Assembly: GCF_011761265.1 (NCBI RefSeq)
Contig: NZ_JAAOZB010000001.1
Span: 1-64,000 of the forward strand
Reading direction: 5' to 3'
From: Microbacterium halimionae
Lineage (GTDB): Bacteria > Actinomycetota > Actinomycetes > Actinomycetales > Microbacteriaceae
Length of the DNA stretch: 64,000 nucleotides
The notes beneath the pieces were generated by a model. It made no database searches. It was not told where the DNA came from and saw nothing but the letters and a program-made list of their open reading frames with translations. Below are positions 1-7,557 of this stretch, piece after piece (positions within the stretch are counted from its first letter, which is position 1; each line of letters starts with the position of its first letter). Made by a program: the position numbers and the translations under genes.

Positions 1-30
1 GACAAGTGCACGCTGTTGAGTTCTCAAGGA
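1..30 (-). promoter_or_regulatory. rRNA operon leader element (antitermination/processing type)
   Basis: On the minus strand this reads CTTGAGAACTCAACAG followed by CGTGCACTTGTC. It resembles the conserved block in actinobacterial rrn leaders between the promoter and 16S, which in mycobacteria carries the antitermination signals. It lies about 55 nt downstream of the strong minus-strand promoter at 84-111, so a 16S gene should start just outside the left edge. The motif is seen; the link to an rRNA operon is inferred. Confidence 0.7.
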
Positions 31-83
31 TCGGATGCTCCCACTTTCCAGCCTCTCGGCCTTCTACGCAGGGCAACTTCTCT

Positions 84-111
84 ATCTTATTCTCTTTCCG
101 GCGCTTGTCAA
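84..111 (-). promoter_or_regulatory. strong sigma-70-type promoter, probably of an rRNA operon
   Basis: On the minus strand there is a -35 TTGACA (111-106), a 16-bp spacer and a -10 TAAGAT (89-84), close to the housekeeping consensus. Directly upstream is an A/T-rich stretch (about 115-140) that could act as an UP element. Together with the leader element at 1-30 this fits an rrn promoter firing out of the left edge. From 112 to 319 I see no gene and no second promoter I would defend. Confidence 0.72.
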
Positions 112-319
112 GCTGGCTTTTCTCAGATGAGATCTGGAAAAAGAGCATGACGTATCAGCGCTTTTAAGAGGAAGATTTGATGCTCCGTGACCGGCTTTTC
201 AGCTCATCACCGGGGCAACTTGAATAGCTTAACCCATCCCTGACCCAACTTCAAACCACCCCAGCATCGGAAGTAATCACGACTGTAGCTAGGGCGCTAC
301 TGTCCGGTAATCATGCGGC

Positions 320-949
320 TTATCGAGACGAAACGAGGTCGTTCGATGTCGACAGTTCGGGCGTGTCTACGGCATCCTCCTCGCGTCGGAAGATGATCTT
401 GAAGATCGGGAAGAACACCGCTGCCGAGATCAGGGCGTTGATCAGCATCGTGACGACGTCGGCGCTTGCTTCGCCGGCATCCCCCATCCCCCAGGTGGAG
501 ATCAACAACTCATAGATCGGAGCTTTATAGAACCCTTGGAGCGCTGCCGCCCCAAAGGTGATGACCACGTAGGCCAATGCGTACCAGAGCGCTGCCCACC
601 ACGGATTGGTGTTCGATTTGAAAGTGATGTTGCGCTGCGCGAAGAAGTTCAACACCTGAGCGATAGCAAGGGTGATCTGCACCGCAAGAAAGTAGGCCAA
701 TCCCCCACCGCCATCAGGCAAAGATCCGGCCGCGTAATCGAAGATGTAGTACCCGTTCGCGCCCACGGGAAACGCTTGGAATCCCATGCTGACGAGTTCG
801 GTCATACCGAACAACCATTTGATCAACGGCATCAAGATCAGCTGCAGCACCGTCATGCCGATATTGAGCAGCGTGAAGACAATGAGTTGAGCCAGCGTTT
901 CTCGTCGCCTGGAGAACTCGAGCCACGTGGTCTTTATATCGCGCGCCAT
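320..949 (-). CDS. GtrA-like polytopic membrane protein
   Basis: A 209-residue protein with four or five hydrophobic segments (about 20-45, 85-110, 120-145 and 165-190) and a charged C-terminus. The helix arrangement, and a phrase of the type QVLNFFAQRNITFKS after the second helix, recall the GtrA/DPMS family, small proteins thought to help move lipid-linked sugars across the membrane. I chose ATG at 949 because AAGGG lies 7 nt upstream; a GTG two codons earlier is too close to that site. It is transcribed toward the rRNA promoter. The family call is moderate and the substrate unknown; it could also be a generic small integral membrane protein. Confidence 0.6.
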   Translation of the reverse strand: MARDIKTTWLEFSRRRETLAQLIVFTLLNIGMTVLQLILMPLIKWLFGMTELVSMGFQAFPVGANGYYIFDYAAGSLPDGGGGLAYFLAVQITLAIAQVLNFFAQRNITFKSNTNPWWAALWYALAYVVITFGAAALQGFYKAPIYELLISTWGMGDAGEASADVVTMLINALISAAVFFPIFKIIFRREEDAVDTPELSTSNDLVSSR

Positions 950-1149
950 TGCCACGCCCTTCTGTATATGTCGTCAAGCGCACTCGTCACCGGAAGTTGA
1001 GTGCAGCGTGCTCAGTGAATCAAGGGATCATGGGCTTCAGGCATAACCCTGCACAAACTGTCGACTTGCAGGCATAACTTGCGCGTCCAAAGCCGGCAAG
1101 ACCACGTAAGTCGAACACGCGTCTTTTGGGCGCAACACATGTGATGAGA

Positions 1150-1608
1150 TCAGTGACGATTTCGCGGTGGGGAGTAGAGCGGTGGAACCACAGTCCTGAA
1201 AGCGTGGGCTGCGGTTTCGGGCCGGAGATAGTTGAACCCGTCTTCGCTTGCCGCGCGCTCAACGGCGCTCCAAAACTCGCTCGCCGATGTAAGTCCGTAT
1301 GGCAGCTTCAGCGGTACCACGAATCCGCGCGGTGGGAGAGGAGCGCCGAGGGCGTTGAGATTCAGAGACGCGCAGTCCCGGACTTCATCGATCTCGGCAT
1401 CTGTGACGGGCCTGGAAGTCTTCGTGGTGACGCCTTTAGCGTCAGTGATCGTTTCTCGCACAACCCATGGCTCACTTCCACGGCGCAACCGCAGGAGCTC
1501 CGGTGAGACCTCGGTTGCGACTACCCAGGCGATCGAGAGGGACCAACCATCCAGGGGCATCTCAATGAAGCCATCTTCACCGGTGTCGCGCTTGAGCTGA
1601 TCCCACAT
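1150..1608 (-). CDS. Protein of unknown function, about 152 aa
   Basis: I do not recognise this protein. It is soluble, has no signal peptide, and has normal composition with a tryptophan-rich N-terminal third (WDQL, DGWSLSIAW, EPWVV). The reading frame is open further upstream, to about 1686, but those codons coincide with the rho-independent terminator of the tRNA transcript at 1661-1689, so the true start is probably ATG at 1608 or GTG at 1644. No clear ribosome-binding site precedes either. Because start and promoter are unclear it may be a truncated remnant. About 200 nt on its far side (950-1149) hold nothing I recognise. Confidence 0.45.
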   Translation of the reverse strand: MWDQLKRDTGEDGFIEMPLDGWSLSIAWVVATEVSPELLRLRRGSEPWVVRETITDAKGVTTKTSRPVTDAEIDEVRDCASLNLNALGAPLPPRGFVVPLKLPYGLTSASEFWSAVERAASEDGFNYLRPETAAHAFRTVVPPLYSPPRNRH

Positions 1609-1660
1609 GGTGGTCAAAGGGTAGTACCACCGTGCGCCTCGCACGCTGGTCGCACCCAAG

Positions 1661-1689
1661 AAAAAAGCGCTGATGCAAAACATCAACGC
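1661..1689 (-). terminator. rho-independent terminator after tRNA-Thr/tRNA-Met
   Basis: On the minus strand GCGTTGATG pairs with CATCAGCGC (one G-U) around a TTTTG loop and is followed by six T. It lies about 60 nt beyond the 3' end of tRNA-Met, so it should end the tRNA-Thr/tRNA-Met transcript. Confidence 0.85.
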
Positions 1690-1748
1690 TTCTTCTTATT
1701 CGCAGCCACATCGAATCATCAACGTCGGTGGCCTGGCTATCGCCGTTT

Positions 1749-1825
1749 TGGTAGCAGGAGAGAGATTCGAACTCTCGACCTCACGATTATGAGTCGTGCG
1801 CTCTCACCAACTGAGCTACCCTGCC
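1749..1825 (-). tRNA. tRNA-Met(CAT), elongator type
   Basis: The minus strand folds as a 77-nt tRNA with an encoded CCA end. The acceptor GGCAGGG pairs with TCCTGCT using G-U pairs at both ends. The D arm begins GCTCAGTTGG, the anticodon loop is CTCATAA giving CAT, and the T loop is TTCGAAT. The acceptor does not show the mismatched 1-72 pair typical of bacterial initiator tRNA, so I call it elongator; a tRNA-Ile whose C34 becomes lysidine cannot be excluded by eye. Confidence 0.9.
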
Positions 1826-1857
1826 GCACTGCATCCACCGTGAAAGAAGATGATGCG

Positions 1858-1929
<72 letters not shown>

Positions 1930-2001
1930 ATTCCCGAATCTCTCCGGGCAACTCAAAGAGAATACCAGAGCAACGGCATCTCGCTGAATCGAGGACAAAG
2001 A

Positions 2002-3231
2002 TCAGCCGAGGCTGTCCCGCCCCGCGTTCGCTTCGAGCCACGCGATTGGGTCTATCGCTGTGACACCGTTCATCAGAACCTCGAAGTGAGTGTGAGCACC
2101 GAACGAGTAACCAGTGTTACCGGTCTGGCCGATGAACTGGCCCGCCTCGACGACGTCGCCCACGCTTACCTGCAACGAGCCGTACTGCATGTGGCCGTAG
2201 CGGGTAGACACAAGCTGGCCGTCAATCTCATGATCGATGACGACGGTGACACCATAGGCGCCGCCGCTCTCCGTCGCGATGCGGACAGTACCCGCAGCGA
2301 TTGACTGCACATGTGCGCCCGCACCCGGAACGAAGTCCGCACCCTCATGGAACTCACCAGTACGCCACCCGAAGCCGTAGCTGATCGAGACACCAACCGC
2401 GAACGGCCACTGGATGGCAGCATCCGGGTCGTTGACATAGAAATCTGTCGGCTGTGTGATGCCCAGCTCTGCGGCTGTCGCGGCAACGGAACCGGTCGAG
2501 TAATCGGCACGGCTGAGCGCAACGTTTTCGACATCGGCTGGCGCAACGTACGCCTGGATCTCTTCTGCGTCACCGGCAACATCTCCGCCGGCAACAAGAC
2601 TCGTCGAGCTTGAGCTCACAGCGGCGGCACTGACAGCTTGCGCAGGCGTTGTCATTCCTACCGCGAGAAGTCCCACAACACCGACGATGCTGATGGAAAG
2701 CGATGTCGTCGTCGCGCGTTTGAAAGCAGCGCCCCGAAAGCGCCCCCAACCTCGACGCGCTGTCCGCTGCGAAGCGGCGAGATCGTGGGTCTCGCTAGCC
2801 ATCGCAGCTGCCGCGACCTGAATTGGAAGCTCTCCCGTGAAAGAAAAAAGCTTCGCAGCAGCAGCGAACTCGTCAACCGCAGAGTCATCTGCGTCTGAAA
2901 CATTGCCCGTGTCGATCGTCGGCACTTCAGCGGCCAATGGGACAGAAAGCCACTCAGGGTCAACGTTACGATCGGCATCGTTGGCCGGGATGTCCTCAGC
3001 GACCGATGCCGCAACAACAGTTGGAACCTGGCCAGCAGACCTCGCCCCGTTAGCGCGCAATTGACGCCTCGTCAACCCTGCCTGCGCTACCGCCAAGGAC
3101 GGCGCAGAATCAGAAGCAGAATAGGTGTCCTCGCTGTGCACAGCCGACTCTCGTGGTTCAGCAGACGGCTGAGCAACACGGGAAGAACGACGTGTACGCG
3201 CCGCGGCGCTCGAGGGAAGGTCAGAATTCAA
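2002..3231 (-). CDS. M23-family (LytM-type) metallopeptidase, probable cell-wall hydrolase
   Basis: A 409-residue protein. The N-terminal 170 residues are low-complexity, Ala/Ser/Arg-rich and probably cytoplasmic. One hydrophobic segment (about 178-200, ending in PAQA) anchors or exports it. The C-terminal domain (about 280-400) is a LytM/M23 peptidase with zinc ligands H295, D299 (HEGAD) and H382 (HTH) and catalytic-type histidines H347 and H380, so it looks active. M23 enzymes cut peptidoglycan cross-links. The start is uncertain: this frame opens with TTG at 3231 overlapping the stop of a 25-codon ORF (TTGA), so it is either coupled to that ORF or a frameshift separates the two. Confidence 0.88.
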   Translation of the reverse strand: MNSDLPSSAAARTRRSSRVAQPSAEPRESAVHSEDTYSASDSAPSLAVAQAGLTRRQLRANGARSAGQVPTVVAASVAEDIPANDADRNVDPEWLSVPLAAEVPTIDTGNVSDADDSAVDEFAAAAKLFSFTGELPIQVAAAAMASETHDLAASQRTARRGWGRFRGAAFKRATTTSLSISIVGVVGLLAVGMTTPAQAVSAAAVSSSSTSLVAGGDVAGDAEEIQAYVAPADVENVALSRADYSTGSVAATAAELGITQPTDFYVNDPDAAIQWPFAVGVSISYGFGWRTGEFHEGADFVPGAGAHVQSIAAGTVRIATESGGAYGVTVVIDHEIDGQLVSTRYGHMQYGSLQVSVGDVVEAGQFIGQTGNTGYSFGAHTHFEVLMNGVTAIDPIAWLEANAGRDSLG

Positions 3232-3305
3232 CGGGCAGTAGGCTCTCGGGTCTCGTCGTCGGGTACGACGCTTAAACGTTCGGAAAAATCTTCAGCATTA
3301 CTCAT
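3228..3305 (-). CDS. Short ORF (25 codons) overlapping the M23 peptidase start
   Basis: ATG at 3305 opens a 25-residue acidic peptide beginning MSNAEDFSERL and ending at TGA (3230-3228), which shares bases with the TTG start of the peptidase. N-termini with an EDF-type acidic phrase are common in M23 proteins of this family, from memory, so this may be the true N-terminus separated by a frameshift, or a leader peptide coupled to the main gene. No strong ribosome-binding site is visible. Confidence 0.35.
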   Translation of the reverse strand: MSNAEDFSERLSVVPDDETREPTAR

Positions 3306-3337
3306 CTTTGTTGCGGCCGCAGGGCACACGCACGAAA

Positions 3338-3355
3338 GATAACGACTTGGTAAAC
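3338..3355 (+). promoter_or_regulatory. Possible MtrA-type direct repeat upstream of the M23 gene
   Basis: The hexamers GATAAC (3338-3343) and GTAAAC (3350-3355) are direct repeats separated by 6 nt. The response regulator MtrA of actinobacteria binds GTAAC-like direct repeats with this spacing and controls cell-wall hydrolases. The repeat lies 33-50 nt upstream of the ATG at 3305. The match is imperfect and regulation is inferred. Confidence 0.35.
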
Positions 3356-3390
3356 GATAGCGTTTTCAGTCTGAGAATGCCATGTAGGCC

Positions 3391-4182
3391 TCAACTCATG
3401 ATCGCCGCGGCAAGTCGGTCGAAGAAACCGCTTCCTGCGGCAATAGTCATATCCCGGCCGGGACGCCCACCTGGCGAACCCCCGACTCGCCCGCCAGCCT
3501 CACTGACGAGAAGCGCACCGGCCGCATGATCCCAGGGATGCAGCCCCCGCTCGTAGTAGGCGTCGAGCCTGCCAGCCGCCACGAAAGCAAGATCAAGAGA
3601 AGCCGCCCCTATGCGTCGAATGTCTCGCGCCAGCGGCATGACTCGAGCCAGACGCTCAAGTGCTGCTGCGTGCGTGGTGGGGTCGTACCCAAAACCGGTG
3701 GCAAGAAGTGCCCCCGCGCCACCAGGCTCACTGTTCATCTGCAATCGTGTGCCACCCAGCCATGCTCCTCCCCCACGCGTGGCGTGGAAAAGCTCGCCAG
3801 ACATCGGATTGAATACGACTCCGATTTCGTTCACCCAGGTCTCAGGATCCGCGGAAGCAGAAACTGCAGCGATGCTCACGGCGTATGACGGGATGCCGTA
3901 GGCATAATTCACAGTGCCATCGATTGGATCAACGACCCATGTAATGCCAGTAGTGTCTGCTCCCGCGCCGGATTCTTCGCCGAGGAAGCCGTCGTCTGGG
4001 CGCTCAGCTTGTAGGCGCGCACGGATAAACGACTCGACCTCACGATCGGCCTCGGTCACGATGTCGGCAATTGCCGATTTCGTCGCGGCGATTGCCACGC
4101 CCTCGCTCCGACGGCGTGCTGCGAGCGCTCCGGCTTCACGGGCGATATCGATTGCGAGAGGGAGTAAGTCGCTGACGTTCAC
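3391..4182 (-). CDS. Inositol monophosphatase family protein
   Basis: About 263 residues carrying the full metal-site signature of the IMPase/FIG superfamily: GEESG near 70, WVVDPIDGT near 88-96 and a distal PWDHAAG near 217, all with Mg-binding acidic residues intact. The family hydrolyses sugar and inositol phosphates such as inositol-1-phosphate, histidinol phosphate or PAP; the substrate cannot be told here. I chose GTG at 4182 (MNVSDLL), although GTG at 4191 in the same frame is equally possible because neither has a well-spaced ribosome-binding site. It starts 48 nt after the stop of the upstream membrane-protein gene and may be co-transcribed with it. Confidence 0.88.
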   Translation of the reverse strand: MNVSDLLPLAIDIAREAGALAARRRSEGVAIAATKSAIADIVTEADREVESFIRARLQAERPDDGFLGEESGAGADTTGITWVVDPIDGTVNYAYGIPSYAVSIAAVSASADPETWVNEIGVVFNPMSGELFHATRGGGAWLGGTRLQMNSEPGGAGALLATGFGYDPTTHAAALERLARVMPLARDIRRIGAASLDLAFVAAGRLDAYYERGLHPWDHAAGALLVSEAGGRVGGSPGGRPGRDMTIAAGSGFFDRLAAAIMS

Positions 4183-4230
4183 TATCCCCACGGTACTCGG
4201 GCGGAAGGCCCTGACCCGACGAAGACGAAC

Positions 4231-5181
4231 TTAGTCTCGAGGAGGCAGTGGAGGCGGCGGGGGGAAGCCCTCGTACCCGGTCGCCACGTCGGGCGATGTC
4301 TCCGCTTGCTGTGCATTTTCTTTTGGCGGCACCCAGGTTTCGACCCGCGGATCAATCGCACCTGGACTCGGATACCCCGTGTAGTAGGCGTTCCAATCAG
4401 GTGTGCCGTCAACCATGACCGGAAGCGGCGTGAATCCATCGACGTACGTGGGCCACGACTGTGTCGGCGCCGTCCGCTGTGAAGCCTGCGCGGCGGCGTG
4501 ACTCCACGAAGGGGACGCTCCCGGATGCGGCGCCGATACTTGCCTCGGCTTCTTCGGGGCAAAGAGCACGTTGACGAGCGGCAAAAGAGCCGTACCCACC
4601 GCTCCGAGAATCGCGACCGCGACAACGATGCGCCAATAAAGATTGTGGAAGTCGACCCACTCACTCAGCATCAGAGGCAAGACCAACAGAGCGGCGAGTA
4701 CAGCGACAAGTCCCATCGTGGTGTAGCTGATCACTGTCGTGAACGTCATCCGATACCGCTGGTACGCCCTGCTATACAGGCGAATATGCAGCAGGGCGAG
4801 TTGCAGGATGAGAACAATCAGGAAGAAAGAGAAGACGCGAAGTGAGCCGCTGCCGAAAAAGTACGAGCTCTCCGGCATCCAGGTCAGGAAAGCGCCGATA
4901 AGCAGTGCGAGGATCCAGCTCCCCATGCTCACCAAGGAGAACCAGAGCGGTCGACGCTCGGCGAGGTGCACTTCCAGGATCGCTATTCCCGCGAAGCCTG
5001 CGAGCAGCACAATCGTGAGGAAGGCTCGGCCAACGAGGCCGTTCGACTCCCCAACGAGTACCCACACAACGCAGACGAGCGCTGCGGCGATGAGGGCACC
5101 GATGGCAACCCAAATTGCCACCCTGAGAAGCGGTGAGTTTGATGCAGTGTCAGTCGACGTGTGAGGCGCTGGCGCGGTCAT
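4231..5181 (-). CDS. Polytopic membrane protein of unknown function
   Basis: A 316-residue protein with about six hydrophobic segments between residues 20 and 215, then a cytoplasmic-looking Pro/Trp/Tyr-rich tail ending in PPPPPLPPRD. ATG at 5181 is preceded by AAGGGAG at 7 nt, which fixes the start. I know no function; the proline-rich tail recalls small membrane proteins annotated only as hypothetical in Microbacteriaceae. It is followed by the inositol-phosphatase gene on the same strand. Confidence 0.75.
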   Translation of the reverse strand: MTAPAPHTSTDTASNSPLLRVAIWVAIGALIAAALVCVVWVLVGESNGLVGRAFLTIVLLAGFAGIAILEVHLAERRPLWFSLVSMGSWILALLIGAFLTWMPESSYFFGSGSLRVFSFFLIVLILQLALLHIRLYSRAYQRYRMTFTTVISYTTMGLVAVLAALLVLPLMLSEWVDFHNLYWRIVVAVAILGAVGTALLPLVNVLFAPKKPRQVSAPHPGASPSWSHAAAQASQRTAPTQSWPTYVDGFTPLPVMVDGTPDWNAYYTGYPSPGAIDPRVETWVPPKENAQQAETSPDVATGYEGFPPPPPLPPRD

Positions 5182-5307
5182 GACGAACTCCCTTCGGCGA
5201 GCCTGCGCCCGCTCGCCCATACTGTCACGCAGCACCACGCGCCGCGCGACAGCAATAAGGTTCTGTGAGTATCTCGGCGCAGTTCAGAACGCATTGCCTG
5301 AAATGCG

Positions 5308-5337
5308 AAAAAGACCCCGCAATGCGGGGTCTTTTTT
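5308..5337 (-). terminator. Rho-independent terminator after tRNA-Tyr (could work both ways)
   Basis: AAAAAGACCCCGC and GCGGGGTCTTTTTT form a perfect stem around AAT. It sits 7 nt past the 3' end of tRNA-Tyr on the minus strand. The A tract on the other side would also give a U run to plus-strand transcripts. Confidence 0.93.
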
Positions 5338-5344
5338 CATAACG

Positions 5345-5426
5345 TGGCGAGTGAGGGATTCGAACCCCCGAATGCTGAGCAGTCTGATTTACAGTCAGAT
5401 CCCTTTGGCCGCTTGGGTAACTCGCC
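5345..5426 (-). tRNA. tRNA-Tyr(GTA)
   Basis: The minus strand gives an 82-nt class II tRNA. Acceptor GGCGAGT pairs with ACTCGCC, the anticodon loop CTGTAAA gives GTA, there is a long variable arm (CTGCTCAGCATTCGG), and the T arm is GGGGGTTCGAATCCC. No CCA is encoded. The terminator follows directly, so it is a single-gene transcript. Confidence 0.95.
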
Positions 5427-5557
5427 AAGGCGCACCCGCCCAGCTTTTGCAGTCGACCGGAGGCGCGATCACCAACAATACTATCGCGAGGCGTTGGGCA
5501 GAAATCGAGCTGCTGCAAAGCGTCTCGCTCTGGCGTCTGCCCGCGATTTAACAGGCG

Positions 5558-6481
5558 TCAACTGCCGAAGCGGTCGGAGCTCAACCCGGACAATGCCGAG
5601 GGCAAGCGAAGCAGAGCACCTTCAAAGCGACACGTGGCGGCGGCGACATCCATCGCTGTGACCAGCACCTCGGTCCAGTCCGAAGCATCGCCTGGATGGT
5701 GAGAGAGGAGCGACGCGACAGTGGAAGAAAGCACAGCATCTCCCGCTCCCATCGTGTCGATGATCGGGCCCGGCATCCGTGAAATCGGTGCGGAAACAAC
5801 GACGTCGCCAGCTTCCACACTCGCACCTGCGGCGCCCGCGGTTGCCAGCACGGACTCGACGCCGAGGCTCACCAGCCGCGCGCGAAGTTCCTCAAGCGAC
5901 GTGCCATAGAGAAGGGCTGCGTCATCATCACCAACCTTGGCAAGGCTCGCTCCGGCGACGATCCGCTCAAATCCTCGGACGAACTCGCCGCGATCGTGCA
6001 TCATCCCACTCCTGGGATTGGGATCGATACTGATCTGCCCACCGGCCGTTTCGAGAACCTCAGCAAGTTCGCGCGTTTGACCCGCATTATCGAACGGAAA
6101 ACAGCTGATGACCGTCATCGCTGCACCGCTCACCGCTGCAATCTCGGCATCACCAAAGTTTACTCTCCGGCGCTGCGCTGCTTCGTTGAACTGATATGTG
6201 GGCTCGCCTCCCGCCGAGCGCACGCTCACCGCACGAGAAGTGCCATAAGGACCGATTGTCGGGATGAGGCTTACGCCGTAGTCGTCGAGATACGTGCGAA
6301 TATGCGCACCGGCGCTGTCGTCGCCGACCATAGCGATGAGGCTCGTCGGAAATCCGAGCCGAGCAAGCCCAACTGCGACATTTAGCGCGGCGCCGCCCAC
6401 AAACTCACGAACCCCGGCATCGTCGCGCAACTCATCGATGAGCGCATCTCCGATTACGACAACGCGGCCCGTCATCTTCAT
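5558..6481 (-). CDS. PfkB-family carbohydrate kinase
   Basis: A 307-residue ribokinase/PfkB fold sugar kinase. The N-terminal GGAALNVAVGLARLG (29-43) is the substrate-side motif and DTMGAGDA (242-249) is the ATP-side signature with catalytic base D248. Fructokinase or another hexose/ribose kinase are the likely roles, but the substrate is not readable from sequence. ATG at 6481 lies 2 nt after the FBP-protein stop, with GGAGAAG at 8 nt inside that gene's last codons, so the two are translationally coupled. Confidence 0.9.
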   Translation of the reverse strand: MKMTGRVVVIGDALIDELRDDAGVREFVGGAALNVAVGLARLGFPTSLIAMVGDDSAGAHIRTYLDDYGVSLIPTIGPYGTSRAVSVRSAGGEPTYQFNEAAQRRRVNFGDAEIAAVSGAAMTVISCFPFDNAGQTRELAEVLETAGGQISIDPNPRSGMMHDRGEFVRGFERIVAGASLAKVGDDDAALLYGTSLEELRARLVSLGVESVLATAGAAGASVEAGDVVVSAPISRMPGPIIDTMGAGDAVLSSTVASLLSHHPGDASDWTEVLVTAMDVAAATCRFEGALLRLPSALSGLSSDRFGS

Positions 6482-6483
6482 CG

Positions 6484-6978
6484 CTACACTTCTCCGGTTG
6501 CGGCAACCCTATCCACAAAGGCCTGAAGGCGCCGTTTCGTGCCATCGATCTTGAGGTCTACGCTGCCTCGAATTTCGCTTGGCGCGAGGGGTAGCGCAAG
6601 TCGCACGTTCTCGTGGCAAGACAGGTCGCGACAGATGTAGGTGCCTACGCTTCCACCCTCATCATCGGCGGCCTTTGCTCTGCGAGCTGTGAACAGCGCC
6701 ACCTGGTTGCCTGGCTGCATCGTGTGGCACACATTGCACATGGCGTTGCGTGCCTGCGAATTGCCCTCTGCGGCGCGCATGATGACGCCGGTAGGCATCC
6801 CATCGCGTTCGGCGACGACATAGGCGCGACCGCGGGTTCGCGGATCTCTCCAGGCGAAGAAGTCGAGATGGTCCCACTCGGTGAGCGGGAAATCGAGAGG
6901 CACGGATAGTAGGCGCAAGTCGTCGTCTTCGGCGTTGACGAACGAGGCGCGCAATTCTTCCTCGGTCAGCGGACGCAT
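6484..6978 (-). CDS. FBP domain protein (EF-G-binding, FusB/FusC-like treble-clef zinc finger)
   Basis: A 164-residue protein. The C-terminal half carries CNVCHTM (about 81-87) and CRDLSCHENVR (about 116-126), the four-cysteine treble-clef zinc finger of the FBP/FusB family. Proteins of this family bind elongation factor G and, in staphylococci, rescue it from fusidic acid; most actinobacterial members have no tested role. A TAAGAT -10 lies 7 nt before ATG 6978, suggesting a leaderless mRNA. It is the first gene of a two-gene operon with the PfkB kinase and is divergent from yajQ. Confidence 0.82.
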   Translation of the reverse strand: MRPLTEEELRASFVNAEDDDLRLLSVPLDFPLTEWDHLDFFAWRDPRTRGRAYVVAERDGMPTGVIMRAAEGNSQARNAMCNVCHTMQPGNQVALFTARRAKAADDEGGSVGTYICRDLSCHENVRLALPLAPSEIRGSVDLKIDGTKRRLQAFVDRVAATGEV

Positions 6979-7049
6979 GCGCTATATCTTACGAACCCAT
7001 TCGACATCGCCGCCAGGGCAAGGCTCGTCTACGCCGGTAGAATCTCTCC

Positions 7050-7538
7050 ATGGCTGATTCCTCGTTTGACATTGTGTCCAAGGTCGACCACCAGGAGGCG
7101 GATAACGCCCTGAACCAGGCCCGCAAAGAAGTCGAGCAGCGTTACGACTTCAAAGGCACCGATTCTTCGATCGAGTGGAGCGGCGAGAGCATCCTCATTA
7201 AGTCGAACTCCGAAGAGCGCGCCAAAGCCGTCCTCGACGTGTTCCAGACCAAGCTCATCAAGCGTGGAATCTCCTTGAAGAGCCTCGAATCCGGCGAGCC
7301 AGCGGCGAGCGGTCGCGAGTACCGCATCGTGTCGACCTTGAAGGATGGCATCTCGCAGGAGAACGCGAAGAAGATCGGCAAGCTGATTCGTGATGAGGGC
7401 CCAAAAGCCGTCAAGTCACAGATTCAAGGAGACGAGCTTCGAGTGCAGTCCAAGAGTCGCGATGACCTGCAAGAGGTCATCCGCCTGTTGAAAGCTGCGG
7501 ACCTCGACGTCGACCTGCAGTTCATCAACTACCGGTAG
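7050..7538 (+). CDS. yajQ: YajQ family nucleotide-binding protein (UPF0234)
   Basis: A 162-residue protein of typical length that matches YajQ end to end: [11 protein letters not shown] at the N-terminus, KGTDSSIEW in the first repeat, and DLQFINYR at the C-terminus. The fold is two alpha/beta domains. Family members have been reported to bind nucleotides, including cyclic di-GMP in some proteobacteria, but the role in actinobacteria is unknown. TAGAAT at 7038-7043 is followed by 6 nt and the ATG, so the mRNA is probably leaderless. Confidence 0.95.
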   Translation: MADSSFDIVSKVDHQEADNALNQARKEVEQRYDFKGTDSSIEWSGESILIKSNSEERAKAVLDVFQTKLIKRGISLKSLESGEPAASGREYRIVSTLKDGISQENAKKIGKLIRDEGPKAVKSQIQGDELRVQSKSRDDLQEVIRLLKAADLDVDLQFINYR

Positions 7539-7557
7539 ATCTGGCGTCCCACGCGCG

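Noticed and set aside
3231..3390. c-di-AMP (ydaO-type) riboswitch upstream of the M23 gene
   Set aside because: Such riboswitches often precede wall hydrolases, but only about 85 nt separate the upstream ORF from the next gene, too short, and I see none of the conserved stems.
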